Below are positions 26,125 through 33,371 of a stretch of 64,000 nucleotides of DNA, piece after piece. Position numbers and translations under genes: made by a program. Below the pieces are notes generated by a model. It was not told the origin of the DNA. It saw only the letters and a program-made list of their open reading frames with translations, and ran no database searches. Position 1 is the first letter of the stretch, and every line of letters begins with the position of its first letter. Source of the DNA: REEB506 sp040381035 (GTDB lineage Bacteria; Pseudomonadota; Alphaproteobacteria; Caulobacterales; Aquidulcibacteraceae); the NCBI GenBank assembly GCA_040381035.1, contig JBEIHY010000011.1, positions 1 to 64,000 on the forward strand, read 5' to 3'.

Positions 26125-26793
26125 TCACACCAAGGCGCGAAACTTCCCCGCCAGCGCCGCTTTCAGAAACGCCCCGCCCGCTGCGAGGCCCTCCGGCGCG
26201 ATCGAATGGCCAAGCCCCGGGCAGATCATCCATTGCGCGCCATGGCCGGCTTTGGCGAGGCCCTCGCCTGCGTCAAACAGGGCCGTCACCGGCACCATGT
26301 CGTCACGGTCGCCATGGACCAGAAGGATCGGCGGCTTTGCGGTCATTTCGTCTTTCAATTTTTCACCCGACACCAGTGCGCCGGAAAAGCCAAGGATCGC
26401 GGCCGGCGCCTGCTTGCGGCGTAAGCCCACCTGCAGGCTCATCATCGTGCCTTGACTGAAGCCGACCAGCGCGAGGCTGGACGCCGCCAGGCCATAGCGC
26501 TCCAACTCGCGATCGAGGAAACGATCCAAGGCCCCTGAGGCCGCGCGGGCGCCCTGCTCCATCAGCCGCGGATCGAGCTTGGTGATCGGGAACCATTGAT
26601 AGCCGCCGGGATAACCCGGCACCGGCTCGGGCGCATTGGGCGAAACAAATTGCGCGTCCGGCAGGGTCTTGGCCCAATAGCGCGCGAGCGAAATCAGATC
26701 CTCGCCATTGGAGCCATAGCCGTGCAGCAGCACGATAAGCTGCTTGGGCTTAGCCCGGCTCGCCGGCGGCATGCGCGGCCCATCAATCATCAT
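26125..26793 (-). CDS. alpha/beta hydrolase, phospholipase/carboxylesterase family
   Basis: A 222-residue cytosolic esterase of the acyl-protein thioesterase-like family (YpfH/carboxylesterase 2). Oxyanion region LIVLLHGYGSNGEDL, nucleophile in GFSQG (Ser113), acid in LLVHGDRDDMVP and His in GLGHSIAPEGL. Length fits the family. The start MMIDGPRMPP overlaps the gor stop (TGATG), so it is co-translated with glutathione reductase. S-formylglutathione or thioester cleavage is a possible but unproven role, suggested only by that neighbour. Confidence 0.9.
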   Translation of the reverse strand: MMIDGPRMPPASRAKPKQLIVLLHGYGSNGEDLISLARYWAKTLPDAQFVSPNAPEPVPGYPGGYQWFPITKLDPRLMEQGARAASGALDRFLDRELERYGLAASSLALVGFSQGTMMSLQVGLRRKQAPAAILGFSGALVSGEKLKDEMTAKPPILLVHGDRDDMVPVTALFDAGEGLAKAGHGAQWMICPGLGHSIAPEGLAAGGAFLKAALAGKFRALV

Positions 26794-28145
26794 CACGCGC
26801 GCTCCTTTAACAACACCAATTCCTCCGCCGCGGTGGGATGCAGCGCCACAGTCTGATCCCATTGCGCCTTGGTGAGGCCCGCCTTCACAGCAATCCCGGC
26901 AAGCTGGATCAATTCTGGCCCCTCTGGCCCGGCGATGTGCACGCCGACCACGCGATCGGTGGCGGCGTCGACAACCAGCTTCATCAGCGTACGCTGCTCA
27001 TTGCCGGCGAGGATGTTTTTCATCGGCCGGAAGCTGGTCTTGTAGATGTGGACTTCGGCCAACTTCGCGCGCGCGTCTTTTTCGGTGACGCCAACAGCGC
27101 CGACCGGGGGGCTCGAAAACACCGCGGTGGCGATATCGGCGTGATCGACGGCGGTGGGCTTGTTATTGAACACCGTATCGGCAAAGGCGTGGCCCTCCCG
27201 GATCGCCACGGGGGTGAGATTGACGCGGTTGGTGACGTCGCCCACGGCATAGATGCTGGGGATATTGGTTTGCGAAAACCGATCAACTTCGATCGCGCCG
27301 TTGGCATCCAATTCAACGCCGGCGCGCTCCAAGCCGAGGCCCGCAATATTCGGTTTGCGCCCGATCGCGGCCATGATCACGTCAGCCGCGATGCTGGCGC
27401 CGTTGGACAGATGCGCGACGAGGCCGCCCGCCGTTTTCTCGATCGATCTGAAAATCACCTGGGTGTGAATCTGCACGCCCTGGCGCTGCATATCGGCCTG
27501 CACATGGGTGCGAATATCGTCGTCAAAACCTTTGAGCACTTTGTCGCCGCGATAGAGCAGATGCGTCTCAGCGCCTAGCCCATTGAAGATCGTGGCGAAC
27601 TCCAGCGCGATATAGCCGGCGCCGGCAATTAGCACGCGCTTGGGCAATTCCGGCAGCAGAAACGCCTCGTTGGAGGTAATCACATGCTCTGACCCCGGCG
27701 CATCCGGCACGGTCGGGCGCCCGCCGGTGGCGACCAAGATCCGGGCCGCTGTCAGCGCGCGGCCGTTGGCGAGCTGCACGCTGTGCGGGCCGGTGATCTC
27801 AGCGCGCTGTTCGATGGCTTCCACGCCCGCTTTGGCGAGATTGGCGGCGTAGATCGAAGTCAGCCGCGCCACTTCGGCCTGCACATTGTCGCGCAGCTTG
27901 GCCCAGCAGAAAGTCGGCTCGCCGACATCCCAGCCAAAGCCTGCGGCGTCGCGAAACGTCTGCGCAAACTCCGCACCGTACACGAGCAGCTTTTTCGGCA
28001 CGCAGCCGCGGATCACACATGTGCCGCCGATGCGGTATTCCTCCGCTATCGCCACGCGGGCGCCGCTGAGCGCAGCAATCCGCGCCGCGCGCACACCGCC
28101 GGAACCGGCGCCGATGACAAACAGATCGTAGTCGAATTGGGTCAT
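26793..28145 (-). CDS. gor: glutathione-disulfide reductase
   Basis: A 450-residue flavoprotein disulfide reductase keeping glutathione reduced with NADPH. FAD motif LFVIGAGSGGVRAARIAA; redox-active pair in GGTCVIRGCVPKK (Cys43 and Cys48); NADPH domain VLIAGAGYIALEFATIFNGLGAETHLLYRG; central FAD motif IPSIYAVGDVTNRVNLTPVAIREG; C-terminal catalytic His in ALHPTAAEELV. These together separate it from lipoamide and mercuric reductases. The start MTQFDYDLF is the natural N-terminus. Operon order glmU-rpiA-gor-esterase. Confidence 0.95.
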   Translation of the reverse strand: MTQFDYDLFVIGAGSGGVRAARIAALSGARVAIAEEYRIGGTCVIRGCVPKKLLVYGAEFAQTFRDAAGFGWDVGEPTFCWAKLRDNVQAEVARLTSIYAANLAKAGVEAIEQRAEITGPHSVQLANGRALTAARILVATGGRPTVPDAPGSEHVITSNEAFLLPELPKRVLIAGAGYIALEFATIFNGLGAETHLLYRGDKVLKGFDDDIRTHVQADMQRQGVQIHTQVIFRSIEKTAGGLVAHLSNGASIAADVIMAAIGRKPNIAGLGLERAGVELDANGAIEVDRFSQTNIPSIYAVGDVTNRVNLTPVAIREGHAFADTVFNNKPTAVDHADIATAVFSSPPVGAVGVTEKDARAKLAEVHIYKTSFRPMKNILAGNEQRTLMKLVVDAATDRVVGVHIAGPEGPELIQLAGIAVKAGLTKAQWDQTVALHPTAAEELVLLKERA

Positions 28146-28167
28146 CGGTTTTCTTTCCGGCGAAAGT

Positions 28168-28860
28168 TCAGCGCTGGATATGGGTTGCCCCGTCAGGCGT
28201 TCCAATGATCACATCGCGCGTCATCGCCACAAACAGGCCGTGTTCGACGACGCCAGGCACGGCGCCAATCGCTTGCGCCAAGGCCGCTGGATCGGCAATC
28301 TGGCCGCAGGCGCAATCCAGGAGTAGATTGCCGCCATCGGTATAGAGCGGCTGTTCGCGGCCCATGCGCAGCGCCGCATCGGTCAATGGAACACCGGCGG
28401 TCCGGATGGATTCGATCAACCGTTTGCGCGTCAAGCCCCAGGCAAACGGCGTCACTTCCACTGGCAATTTAAACGCGCCCAATGCGGCGACCATTTTGGC
28501 TTCATCGGCGATGACCACGAACCGGCGCGTGGAATAGGCGATGATCTTTTCGCGCAACAAGGCCGCGCCGCCGCCTTTGATCAGATTGAACTGCGGATCG
28601 ATCTCGTCGGCGCCGTCGACGGTGAGATCAAACCAATCGACCGTATCCGGATCAACCAAGGGCACGCCGCACTCAAGCGCCAGCGCGCGGGTCGCCTCCG
28701 AGGTCGGCGCAGCGGTGACGCGCAAGCCGGCGCCCACCTTTTCGCCCAAACCGCGCACGAAATGCGCCGCGGTTGAGCCGGTGCCAAGGCCCAGGATCAT
28801 GCCATCTTGGACGAGATCGAGGGCCTTGAGAGCGGCGCTTTTCTTGGCGAGGTCAGACAT
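28168..28860 (-). CDS. rpiA: ribose-5-phosphate isomerase A
   Basis: A 230-residue enzyme interconverting ribose 5-phosphate and ribulose 5-phosphate in the pentose phosphate pathway. Start MSDLAKKSAA with GGAGAT upstream. Family motifs: MILGLGTGSTAAHFVRGL, VTAAPTSEATRALALECGVPL, DLTVDGADEIDPQFNLIKGGGAALLREKIIA (catalytic Asp and Glu region), YTDGGNLLLDCACG and GVVEHGLFVAMTRDVIIG. The leader runs into an array of palindromes behind glmU. Confidence 0.97.
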   Translation of the reverse strand: MSDLAKKSAALKALDLVQDGMILGLGTGSTAAHFVRGLGEKVGAGLRVTAAPTSEATRALALECGVPLVDPDTVDWFDLTVDGADEIDPQFNLIKGGGAALLREKIIAYSTRRFVVIADEAKMVAALGAFKLPVEVTPFAWGLTRKRLIESIRTAGVPLTDAALRMGREQPLYTDGGNLLLDCACGQIADPAALAQAIGAVPGVVEHGLFVAMTRDVIIGTPDGATHIQR

Positions 28861-28966
28861 CGTGATCTCCCACCATCTCCCACGAGGGAGAGGGAAAGGG
28901 GTGAGTGACTTCAGGAGAAAGGGCGCAGACACGGAAGATTTTCCCGCAACGCATCCTCACCCCCTG

Positions 28967-29073
28967 CCCCCTCTCCTTTCAAGGAGAGGGGGAGGTACTA
29001 AAGTCGCCCCCTCTCCTTTCAATGAGAGGGGGAGGTGCAAAAGTCGTCCCCTCTCCCTATCAAAGGGAGGGGG
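28967..29073. repeat. three tandem palindromes with 40-bp period
   Basis: Three C-rich/G-rich inverted repeats in a row, each CCCCCTCTCC-type left arm, short loop, GGAGAGGGGG-type right arm, at 28967-28992, 29007-29032 and 29048-29073. Linkers (AGGT.C...AAGTCG) are also conserved. A weaker fourth hairpin is near 28872-28895. They fill the glmU-rpiA gap. Confidence 0.9.
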
Positions 29074-29080
29074 AAGCGCC

Positions 29081-30454
29081 CTATTCAGGCTCCTTGCGCT
29101 TGCCGCCGCGGGCGGCGCGCTCGGCTTCCTTTCGGGCGCGGTACTTGGTTGACCAGCCCTCATAATCAACTTGCCGGCCGCGTCCCACCGCCAGCGCATC
29201 GGCCGGCACATCCTTGGTGATCACGCTGCCCGATCCGGTATAGGCCCGCGCGCCGACCGTTACCGGCGCAACCAGAGCCGTGTCAGACCCGATAAAGGCG
29301 TCTTCTCCTATGATCGTCTTGTGCTTGTCATAGCCGTCATAGTTGCAAGTGATCGTGCCACAGCCGAGATTGGCACGCGCGCCGACATCAGCATCCCCGA
29401 CATAGGTGAGATGCGAAGCTTGCGCTTTTTCGCCGAAGCGGGCGTTCTTCACTTCAACGAAATTGCCAATCTTTGCGCCCTTTTCCAGCGTCGTTCCCGG
29501 CCGCAGCCGCGCAAATGGCCCCACCGTCGCGCCGGGGCCGACCTGGGCGCCCTCAATGTACGAATAGGCCTTGATGGTCGCGCCGGATTCGATCTTCACG
29601 CCAGGGCCAAACACCACGCCCGGCTCCAGCGTCACGTCATTGCCGTGCAGGGTGTCCCAGGAAAAATATACCGTGTTCGGATCAATCATCGTCACGCCGT
29701 CGACCAGCGCCGCGCGCCGGCGCACCGCTTGAAAGGCGGCTTCCGCCTGCGCCAACTCAACGCGCGAATTGACGCCCATCAGATCTCGTTCCGGCGCAGT
29801 GGCGACCTTGCACTTGAACCCGGATGAGCGCGCCAGGCCGATCACGTCGGTGAGGTAATATTCCTTCTTCGCATTGTCGTTGCGCACCATCGAAAGCAGC
29901 GAAAACAGCACCGCCTTGTCGGCGCACAAAATGCCGGAATTGCACAACGTGACGCGCCGCTCAGCGTCGCTGGCGTCTTTTTCTTCAACGATCTTAACCA
30001 GCCCGCCGTCACCATCGGTGATCAGGCGGCCATAGCCAAACGGATTTGCCGCCTCAAAACCGAGCACGCCAAACCCGGCGCCGTCGCTGCGCAGGCTGAA
30101 AACGGGCGCGACCGTCTCAGCCCGCACCAGCGGCGTGTCAGCGTAAGACACCACCACATCGCCGCTGAAACCGGCCAAGGCCGCTTCCGCGGCGCGCACC
30201 GCGTGACCTGTTCCCAGCGGGGGATCCTGAACAGCGATGGCGTCCGCGCCCAAACGCGCCGCGGCATGCTGGCCGACCTCAGGGCTGTGGGCGCCAACGA
30301 CCACCACCACGCGCGCGCAGCCAAGCCCCAGCACGGCGTCAATCGCCCAATCCAACATGGTGCGCCCGCCAATGCGGTGCAGCACTTTGGGCGTGGCCGA
30401 CTTCATTCGCGTGCCCTGGCCCGCGGCCAAAATCACAGCTGCGCGTTCGCTCAT
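29081..30454 (-). CDS. glmU: bifunctional UDP-GlcNAc pyrophosphorylase/GlcN-1-P acetyltransferase
   Basis: A 457-residue cytoplasmic enzyme making UDP-N-acetylglucosamine for peptidoglycan and lipid A. The start MSERAAVILAAGQGTRMKS carries the nucleotidyltransferase motif GxGTRM. The C-terminal half is a left-handed beta helix (VTLEPGVVFGPGVKIESGATIKAYSYIEGAQVGPGATVGPFARLRPGTTL) with the acetyltransferase region KNARFGEKAQASHLTYVGDADVGARANLGCGTITCNYDGYDKHKT. The Arg/Lys-rich tail (RKEAERAARGGKRK) is common in alphaproteobacterial copies. It is divergent from gph with a 73-bp gap. Confidence 0.98.
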   Translation of the reverse strand: MSERAAVILAAGQGTRMKSATPKVLHRIGGRTMLDWAIDAVLGLGCARVVVVVGAHSPEVGQHAAARLGADAIAVQDPPLGTGHAVRAAEAALAGFSGDVVVSYADTPLVRAETVAPVFSLRSDGAGFGVLGFEAANPFGYGRLITDGDGGLVKIVEEKDASDAERRVTLCNSGILCADKAVLFSLLSMVRNDNAKKEYYLTDVIGLARSSGFKCKVATAPERDLMGVNSRVELAQAEAAFQAVRRRAALVDGVTMIDPNTVYFSWDTLHGNDVTLEPGVVFGPGVKIESGATIKAYSYIEGAQVGPGATVGPFARLRPGTTLEKGAKIGNFVEVKNARFGEKAQASHLTYVGDADVGARANLGCGTITCNYDGYDKHKTIIGEDAFIGSDTALVAPVTVGARAYTGSGSVITKDVPADALAVGRGRQVDYEGWSTKYRARKEAERAARGGKRKEPE

Positions 30455-30527
30455 GGGGGCGTCCTGCTTGCTCGAATCCGTTTGCGCTTCTACCTGCTTG
30501 GCGCGCTTGTGGAAACCGAAAGCCGCG

Positions 30528-31214
30528 ATGTCTGCCTTACCGCTCCAGGATGTTGTCATCGCCTTCGATCTGGACGGCACGCTGGCCGACACCGCGCCCG
30601 ACCTGCACACCGCCCTGTGCGCCACCATGACCGAAATCGGCCTGCCCGCGCCAACGCTTGCCGCCATGCGGCCCATGATTGGCCACGGCGCACGGGTGTT
30701 GATTGAGCGGGCCGGCGCGGCCGCCAAGGAAGGCTTCTGCACCGAACGCCTCGATCAATTGAGCGCCCGCTTCATCGCCCATTACAGCCAAGCCATTGCC
30801 GTGGAAAGCAAAGCCAATCCGGGCCTGAGCGACTGCCTGGATGCGCTCAGCGCCGATGGGGCGGCGTTTGTGGTGTGCACCAACAAGCGCACCGATCTGT
30901 CGATCAAATTGTTGGAGGCTCTGGGCCTGCGGGCGCGGTTTCGCGCCATCATTGGCGCCGACGCGGTCGCGCACAAAAAGCCAGACCCCGGCCATTACCG
31001 CGCCGCGATCGCCGCCGGCGGCGGCCAGATCGGGCGATCCTTGATGGTCGGCGACAGCGCGGCCGATTTTGAAAGCGCCCATGGCGCTGGCGCGTCGTGC
31101 GTTTTGACGACGTTCGGCTACAGCCAAGTTCCCGTGTCTGAGCTGGGGGCCACCGCCTTGATCGACCATTTCGATCAGCTGCCGGCCATAGCGCGGCGAA
31201 TTCTGGCGGCGTAA
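30528..31214 (+). CDS. gph: phosphoglycolate phosphatase-type HAD hydrolase
   Basis: A 228-residue haloacid dehalogenase phosphatase. Motif I VIAFDLDGTLADTAPDL (nucleophile Asp), motif II VVCTNKRTDLS, motif III Lys in AHKKPDPGHY, and motif IV MVGDSAADFESAHGAG. The alpha-helical cap in between is of Gph type. It most likely removes phosphate from 2-phosphoglycolate made during DNA repair or oxygenase side reactions. Related HADs act on other small phosphates, so the substrate is probable rather than proven. A hairpin terminator follows. Confidence 0.9.
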   Translation: MSALPLQDVVIAFDLDGTLADTAPDLHTALCATMTEIGLPAPTLAAMRPMIGHGARVLIERAGAAAKEGFCTERLDQLSARFIAHYSQAIAVESKANPGLSDCLDALSADGAAFVVCTNKRTDLSIKLLEALGLRARFRAIIGADAVAHKKPDPGHYRAAIAAGGGQIGRSLMVGDSAADFESAHGAGASCVLTTFGYSQVPVSELGATALIDHFDQLPAIARRILAA

Positions 31215-31228
31215 CGCCGATAAAGAAA

Positions 31229-31255
31229 AGGCCGGAAGGCTTGCCCCTCCGGCCT
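31229..31255. terminator. bidirectional hairpin terminator between convergent genes
   Basis: An 11-bp stem (AGGCCGGAAGG against CCCTCCGGCCT, one mismatch) with loop CTTGC. On the minus strand it is followed by CTTTTCTTTATC, a good U-rich end for the 65-residue gene. On the plus strand the hairpin is 15 bp past gph but has no T run. Confidence 0.65.
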
Positions 31256-31280
31256 GCGTCCGGCGCTGCGGCCAGGACGC

Positions 31281-31317
31281 GATCAAGTCAGATCAAGTCA
31301 GATCAAGTCAGATCAAG
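31281..31317. repeat. 10-bp tandem repeat, 3.7 copies
   Basis: The unit GATCAAGTCA is repeated exactly three times and followed by GATCAAG. It ends four bases before the stop of the 65-residue gene. Each unit contains GATC. The exactness suggests recent slippage. Confidence 0.95.
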
Positions 31318-31321
31318 CGGA

Positions 31322-31519
31322 TCAGGCCGGCGTCTTGATACGACGCGGCATGCCGTTGACCATGTCGCTGCGCACGTCAGTGCGTGCGGAGCGCATGGCT
31401 GCGACAAAGCCAGCGTCAACGAGTTTCACCGACACATCGAAACCGCGATCCCGCCAATAGTCTTCGATTTTGGTCTTGATACGACGGGCGCCATCCGAAG
31501 TGCAGAAGTCAGTATCCAT
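31322..31519 (-). CDS. small conserved-looking protein of unknown function
   Basis: A 65-residue protein with an excellent ribosome-binding site (GGAGGAAT about five bases before ATG). It begins MDTDFCTSDGARRIKTKIEDYWRDRG, is mixed helix and strand by composition, has many charged residues (Arg/Lys/Asp), one Cys, and ends MVNGMPRRIKTPA. No signal peptide or membrane helix. The motif RRIKTKIEDYWRDRGFDVSVKL looks like a folded alpha-beta unit, such as a small nucleic-acid-binding or adaptor protein, but I do not recognise a named family. A T-rich terminator lies downstream. Confidence 0.75.
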   Translation of the reverse strand: MDTDFCTSDGARRIKTKIEDYWRDRGFDVSVKLVDAGFVAAMRSARTDVRSDMVNGMPRRIKTPA

Positions 31520-32021
31520 CCGCTATTCCTCCGAAGCCGTCCCGGCCATCAGGCGGGGAACGACCGGTTTGTTGCGCGGGCTGCCCCCGCGCGGGCTTTC
31601 ACATCAGCCCAAGTTCATCGATCCTTCCCCGCAAGCGGGTCCAGATCGCCCCATTTTTGACGGAGCTTGCCGCTTCGTCCGGGCGGTTCGGAGCACACCC
31701 GACCGCCTCGTAGCGGCATGTATGAAACTAGCGTTAATCGCGCAATCGTGTAGTTGTCCGTGAGAGTTAGAAACACAATTCTGCCATCCAGCTCACCGTC
31801 CGATGGTGAATGTCCGTTCGGGCGAATTTAGGGCAAATTCTTGCGTAAAGTTCGCCAGTTTAGATCAACGAGCGCGCTCGATGAGCGCGCTCTATGAGAA
31901 TTTGACGCGTCAAATCTTACATGAAGTTCACGCTTTACCAGCGCTCATTGAGCGAAGCTATGCGTTCTCGCATAACGCGCCGGCGTCTCTGTTCGATGAG
32001 TTTCGCTCAACAAGATGGAAA
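31520..32021. other. 502-bp gene-poor, lower-GC interval
   Basis: Between the 65-residue gene and tRNA-Val, base composition falls well below the window average, especially at 31720-32020. It should carry the promoter of the small gene (minus). It also holds inverted repeats such as GAGCGCGCTCGATGAGCGCGCTC near 31868-31890. A plus-strand frame at 31803-32051 runs into the antisense of the tRNA and is not accepted as a gene. Confidence 0.4.
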
Positions 32022-32096
32022 TGGTGGGCGCAACAGGGATTGAACCTGTGACCCCTGCCGTGTGAAGACAGTGCTCTACCGCTGAGCTATGCGCCC
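32022..32096 (-). tRNA. tRNA-Val (CAC)
   Basis: Minus-strand cloverleaf: acceptor GGGCGCA with TGCGCCC, D arm AGCTCAGCGGTAGAGC, anticodon stem CTGTC/GGCAG around TTCACAC (anticodon CAC), T arm ACAGGTTCAATCCCTGT. The 3' CCA is encoded in the genome (32022-32024), unlike in tRNA-Gly above. Confidence 0.96.
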
Positions 32097-32272
32097 ATTC
32101 CGCGCCCGCCAGGCCTTGGTGTCAACGCCCGCGTGCAGCGCGCCGACCATAGGCGCCCGCCCGGGCCAGCGTCAAGGCAAGCCCGCCCGCTTATCTCCGG
32201 CGCTGCGCAGCGGCGCCGTTTCGACGGTGCGACGGCTTGACGACGCCGCCCGCTTCCGCTCTTTGCTGCAAA

Positions 32273-32287
32273 TGCGAACCGTTCGCA
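32273..32287. promoter_or_regulatory. palindromic operator candidate upstream of iron ABC operon
   Basis: A perfect inverted repeat TGCGAA-CCG-TTCGCA, 25 bp before the binding-protein start. The flanks (GCAAA on the left) make it look like a Fur-type box, which would fit iron-responsive repression. No experimentally known alphaproteobacterial consensus was compared, so the identity of the regulator is inference. Confidence 0.45.
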
Positions 32288-32312
32288 AGATTTAGCCGAG
32301 CCCCCCGCCCTC

Positions 32313-33371
32313 ATGCGCCTGTTTTCAAATCGCCGCTTCGCCGTGTTGATTGCCGCGGCTGGCTTTGCGCTTGCCGCCTGTTCGCCCGCCGCCAAACCCG
32401 ACGCCGCCAAGCCTGACGCCGGCGCGGTTAATGTCTACAGCGCCCGCCATTACGACGCTGACGCCGCGATCTTCAAAGCCTTCACCGCGGAAACCGGCAT
32501 CATTGTGCAAACCCTGGAAGCGCCCGGCGACCAATTGATCGCGCGCCTGAAGGCCGAAGGCGGCGACAGCCCGGCCGATGTCATCATCACGGTCGACGCC
32601 GGCAATTTGTGGAAGCTGACGCAGGAAAATCTGCTCCAACCCGCCGCTTCGCCAACGCTCACGGCCGCGGTTCCCGCCAATCTGCGCGATCCGGAAGGCC
32701 GCTGGTTTGGCTTTTCCAAACGCCTGCGGGTGATCGTCTACGCCAAGGATCGGGTGAAACCGGAAGACGTCGCCACGCTGGCTGCGCTGACCGGCCCGCG
32801 CTTCAAAAAGAAGCTGTGCGCGCGCACCTCCACCCAGGTCTATAACCAGTCGATGTTGGCCGGCATGATTGAGCAACTTGGCTCCCCCGCCGCCGCAGCC
32901 TGGGCCAAAGCCATGGTCGCCAATTTCGCCCGCGATCCGCAAGGCAACGACACCGACCAGATCAAGGCCATCGCGGCCGGCATGTGTGACGCCGCCATCG
33001 TCAACCACTATTATCTCATCCGCATGCAGCAATCGGCCGATCCCGCCGATCAAGTGATCGCCGCCAAAGTCGCGCTGGCCTTCCCCGATCAAGCCGGCGC
33101 CGGCGCGCCGGTGAATGTCTCTGGCGCCGGCATGGCCGCCAACGCCAAGAACAAGGCCAATGCGCAAAAGCTGCTCGACTTCCTAGCGTCGCCCACTGCG
33201 CAAAAAGAGTTCGCCGCACTGAACGACGAGTTCCCAGTTCTGGCCGGCGCGCAATTGCCGCCAGCGCTCGCCGTTTTGGGGACGCCGAAGGAAACCTCTG
33301 TGCCGCTGGTCGCTTACGGCCAGCGTCAGGCGGAAGCCCAAAAATTGTTCGACGACGCCGGATGGCGCTGA
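32313..33371 (+). CDS. ferric-iron ABC transporter binding lipoprotein (FbpA/AfuA-like)
   Basis: A 352-residue lipoprotein (lipobox LAAC, Cys23) that would hold Fe3+ in the periplasm for import. FbpA-type features: VNVYSARHYDADAAIFKAFTAETGI at the N-terminus, ADVIITVDAGNLWKL, GFSKRLRVIVYAKDRV, KKLCARTSTQVYNQSML, and the paired tyrosines in VNHYYLIRM that bind iron in the family. The end AQKLLDFLASPTAQKEFA is typical. It leads a three-gene operon; its end overlaps the permease start by 10 bp. The anchor replaces the free periplasmic form of Neisseria. Confidence 0.92.
   Translation: MRLFSNRRFAVLIAAAGFALAACSPAAKPDAAKPDAGAVNVYSARHYDADAAIFKAFTAETGIIVQTLEAPGDQLIARLKAEGGDSPADVIITVDAGNLWKLTQENLLQPAASPTLTAAVPANLRDPEGRWFGFSKRLRVIVYAKDRVKPEDVATLAALTGPRFKKKLCARTSTQVYNQSMLAGMIEQLGSPAAAAWAKAMVANFARDPQGNDTDQIKAIAAGMCDAAIVNHYYLIRMQQSADPADQVIAAKVALAFPDQAGAGAPVNVSGAGMAANAKNKANAQKLLDFLASPTAQKEFAALNDEFPVLAGAQLPPALAVLGTPKETSVPLVAYGQRQAEAQKLFDDAGWR

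Noticed and set aside
28967..29073. CRISPR array
   Set aside because: The repeats are palindromes with conserved, not variable, spacing sequence, and no cas genes are present.
31803..32051. 82-codon plus-strand frame before tRNA-Val
   Set aside because: It ends inside the antisense of the tRNA (WWAQQGLNL is a typical artefact), has no good leader and no similarity. Not accepted as a gene.
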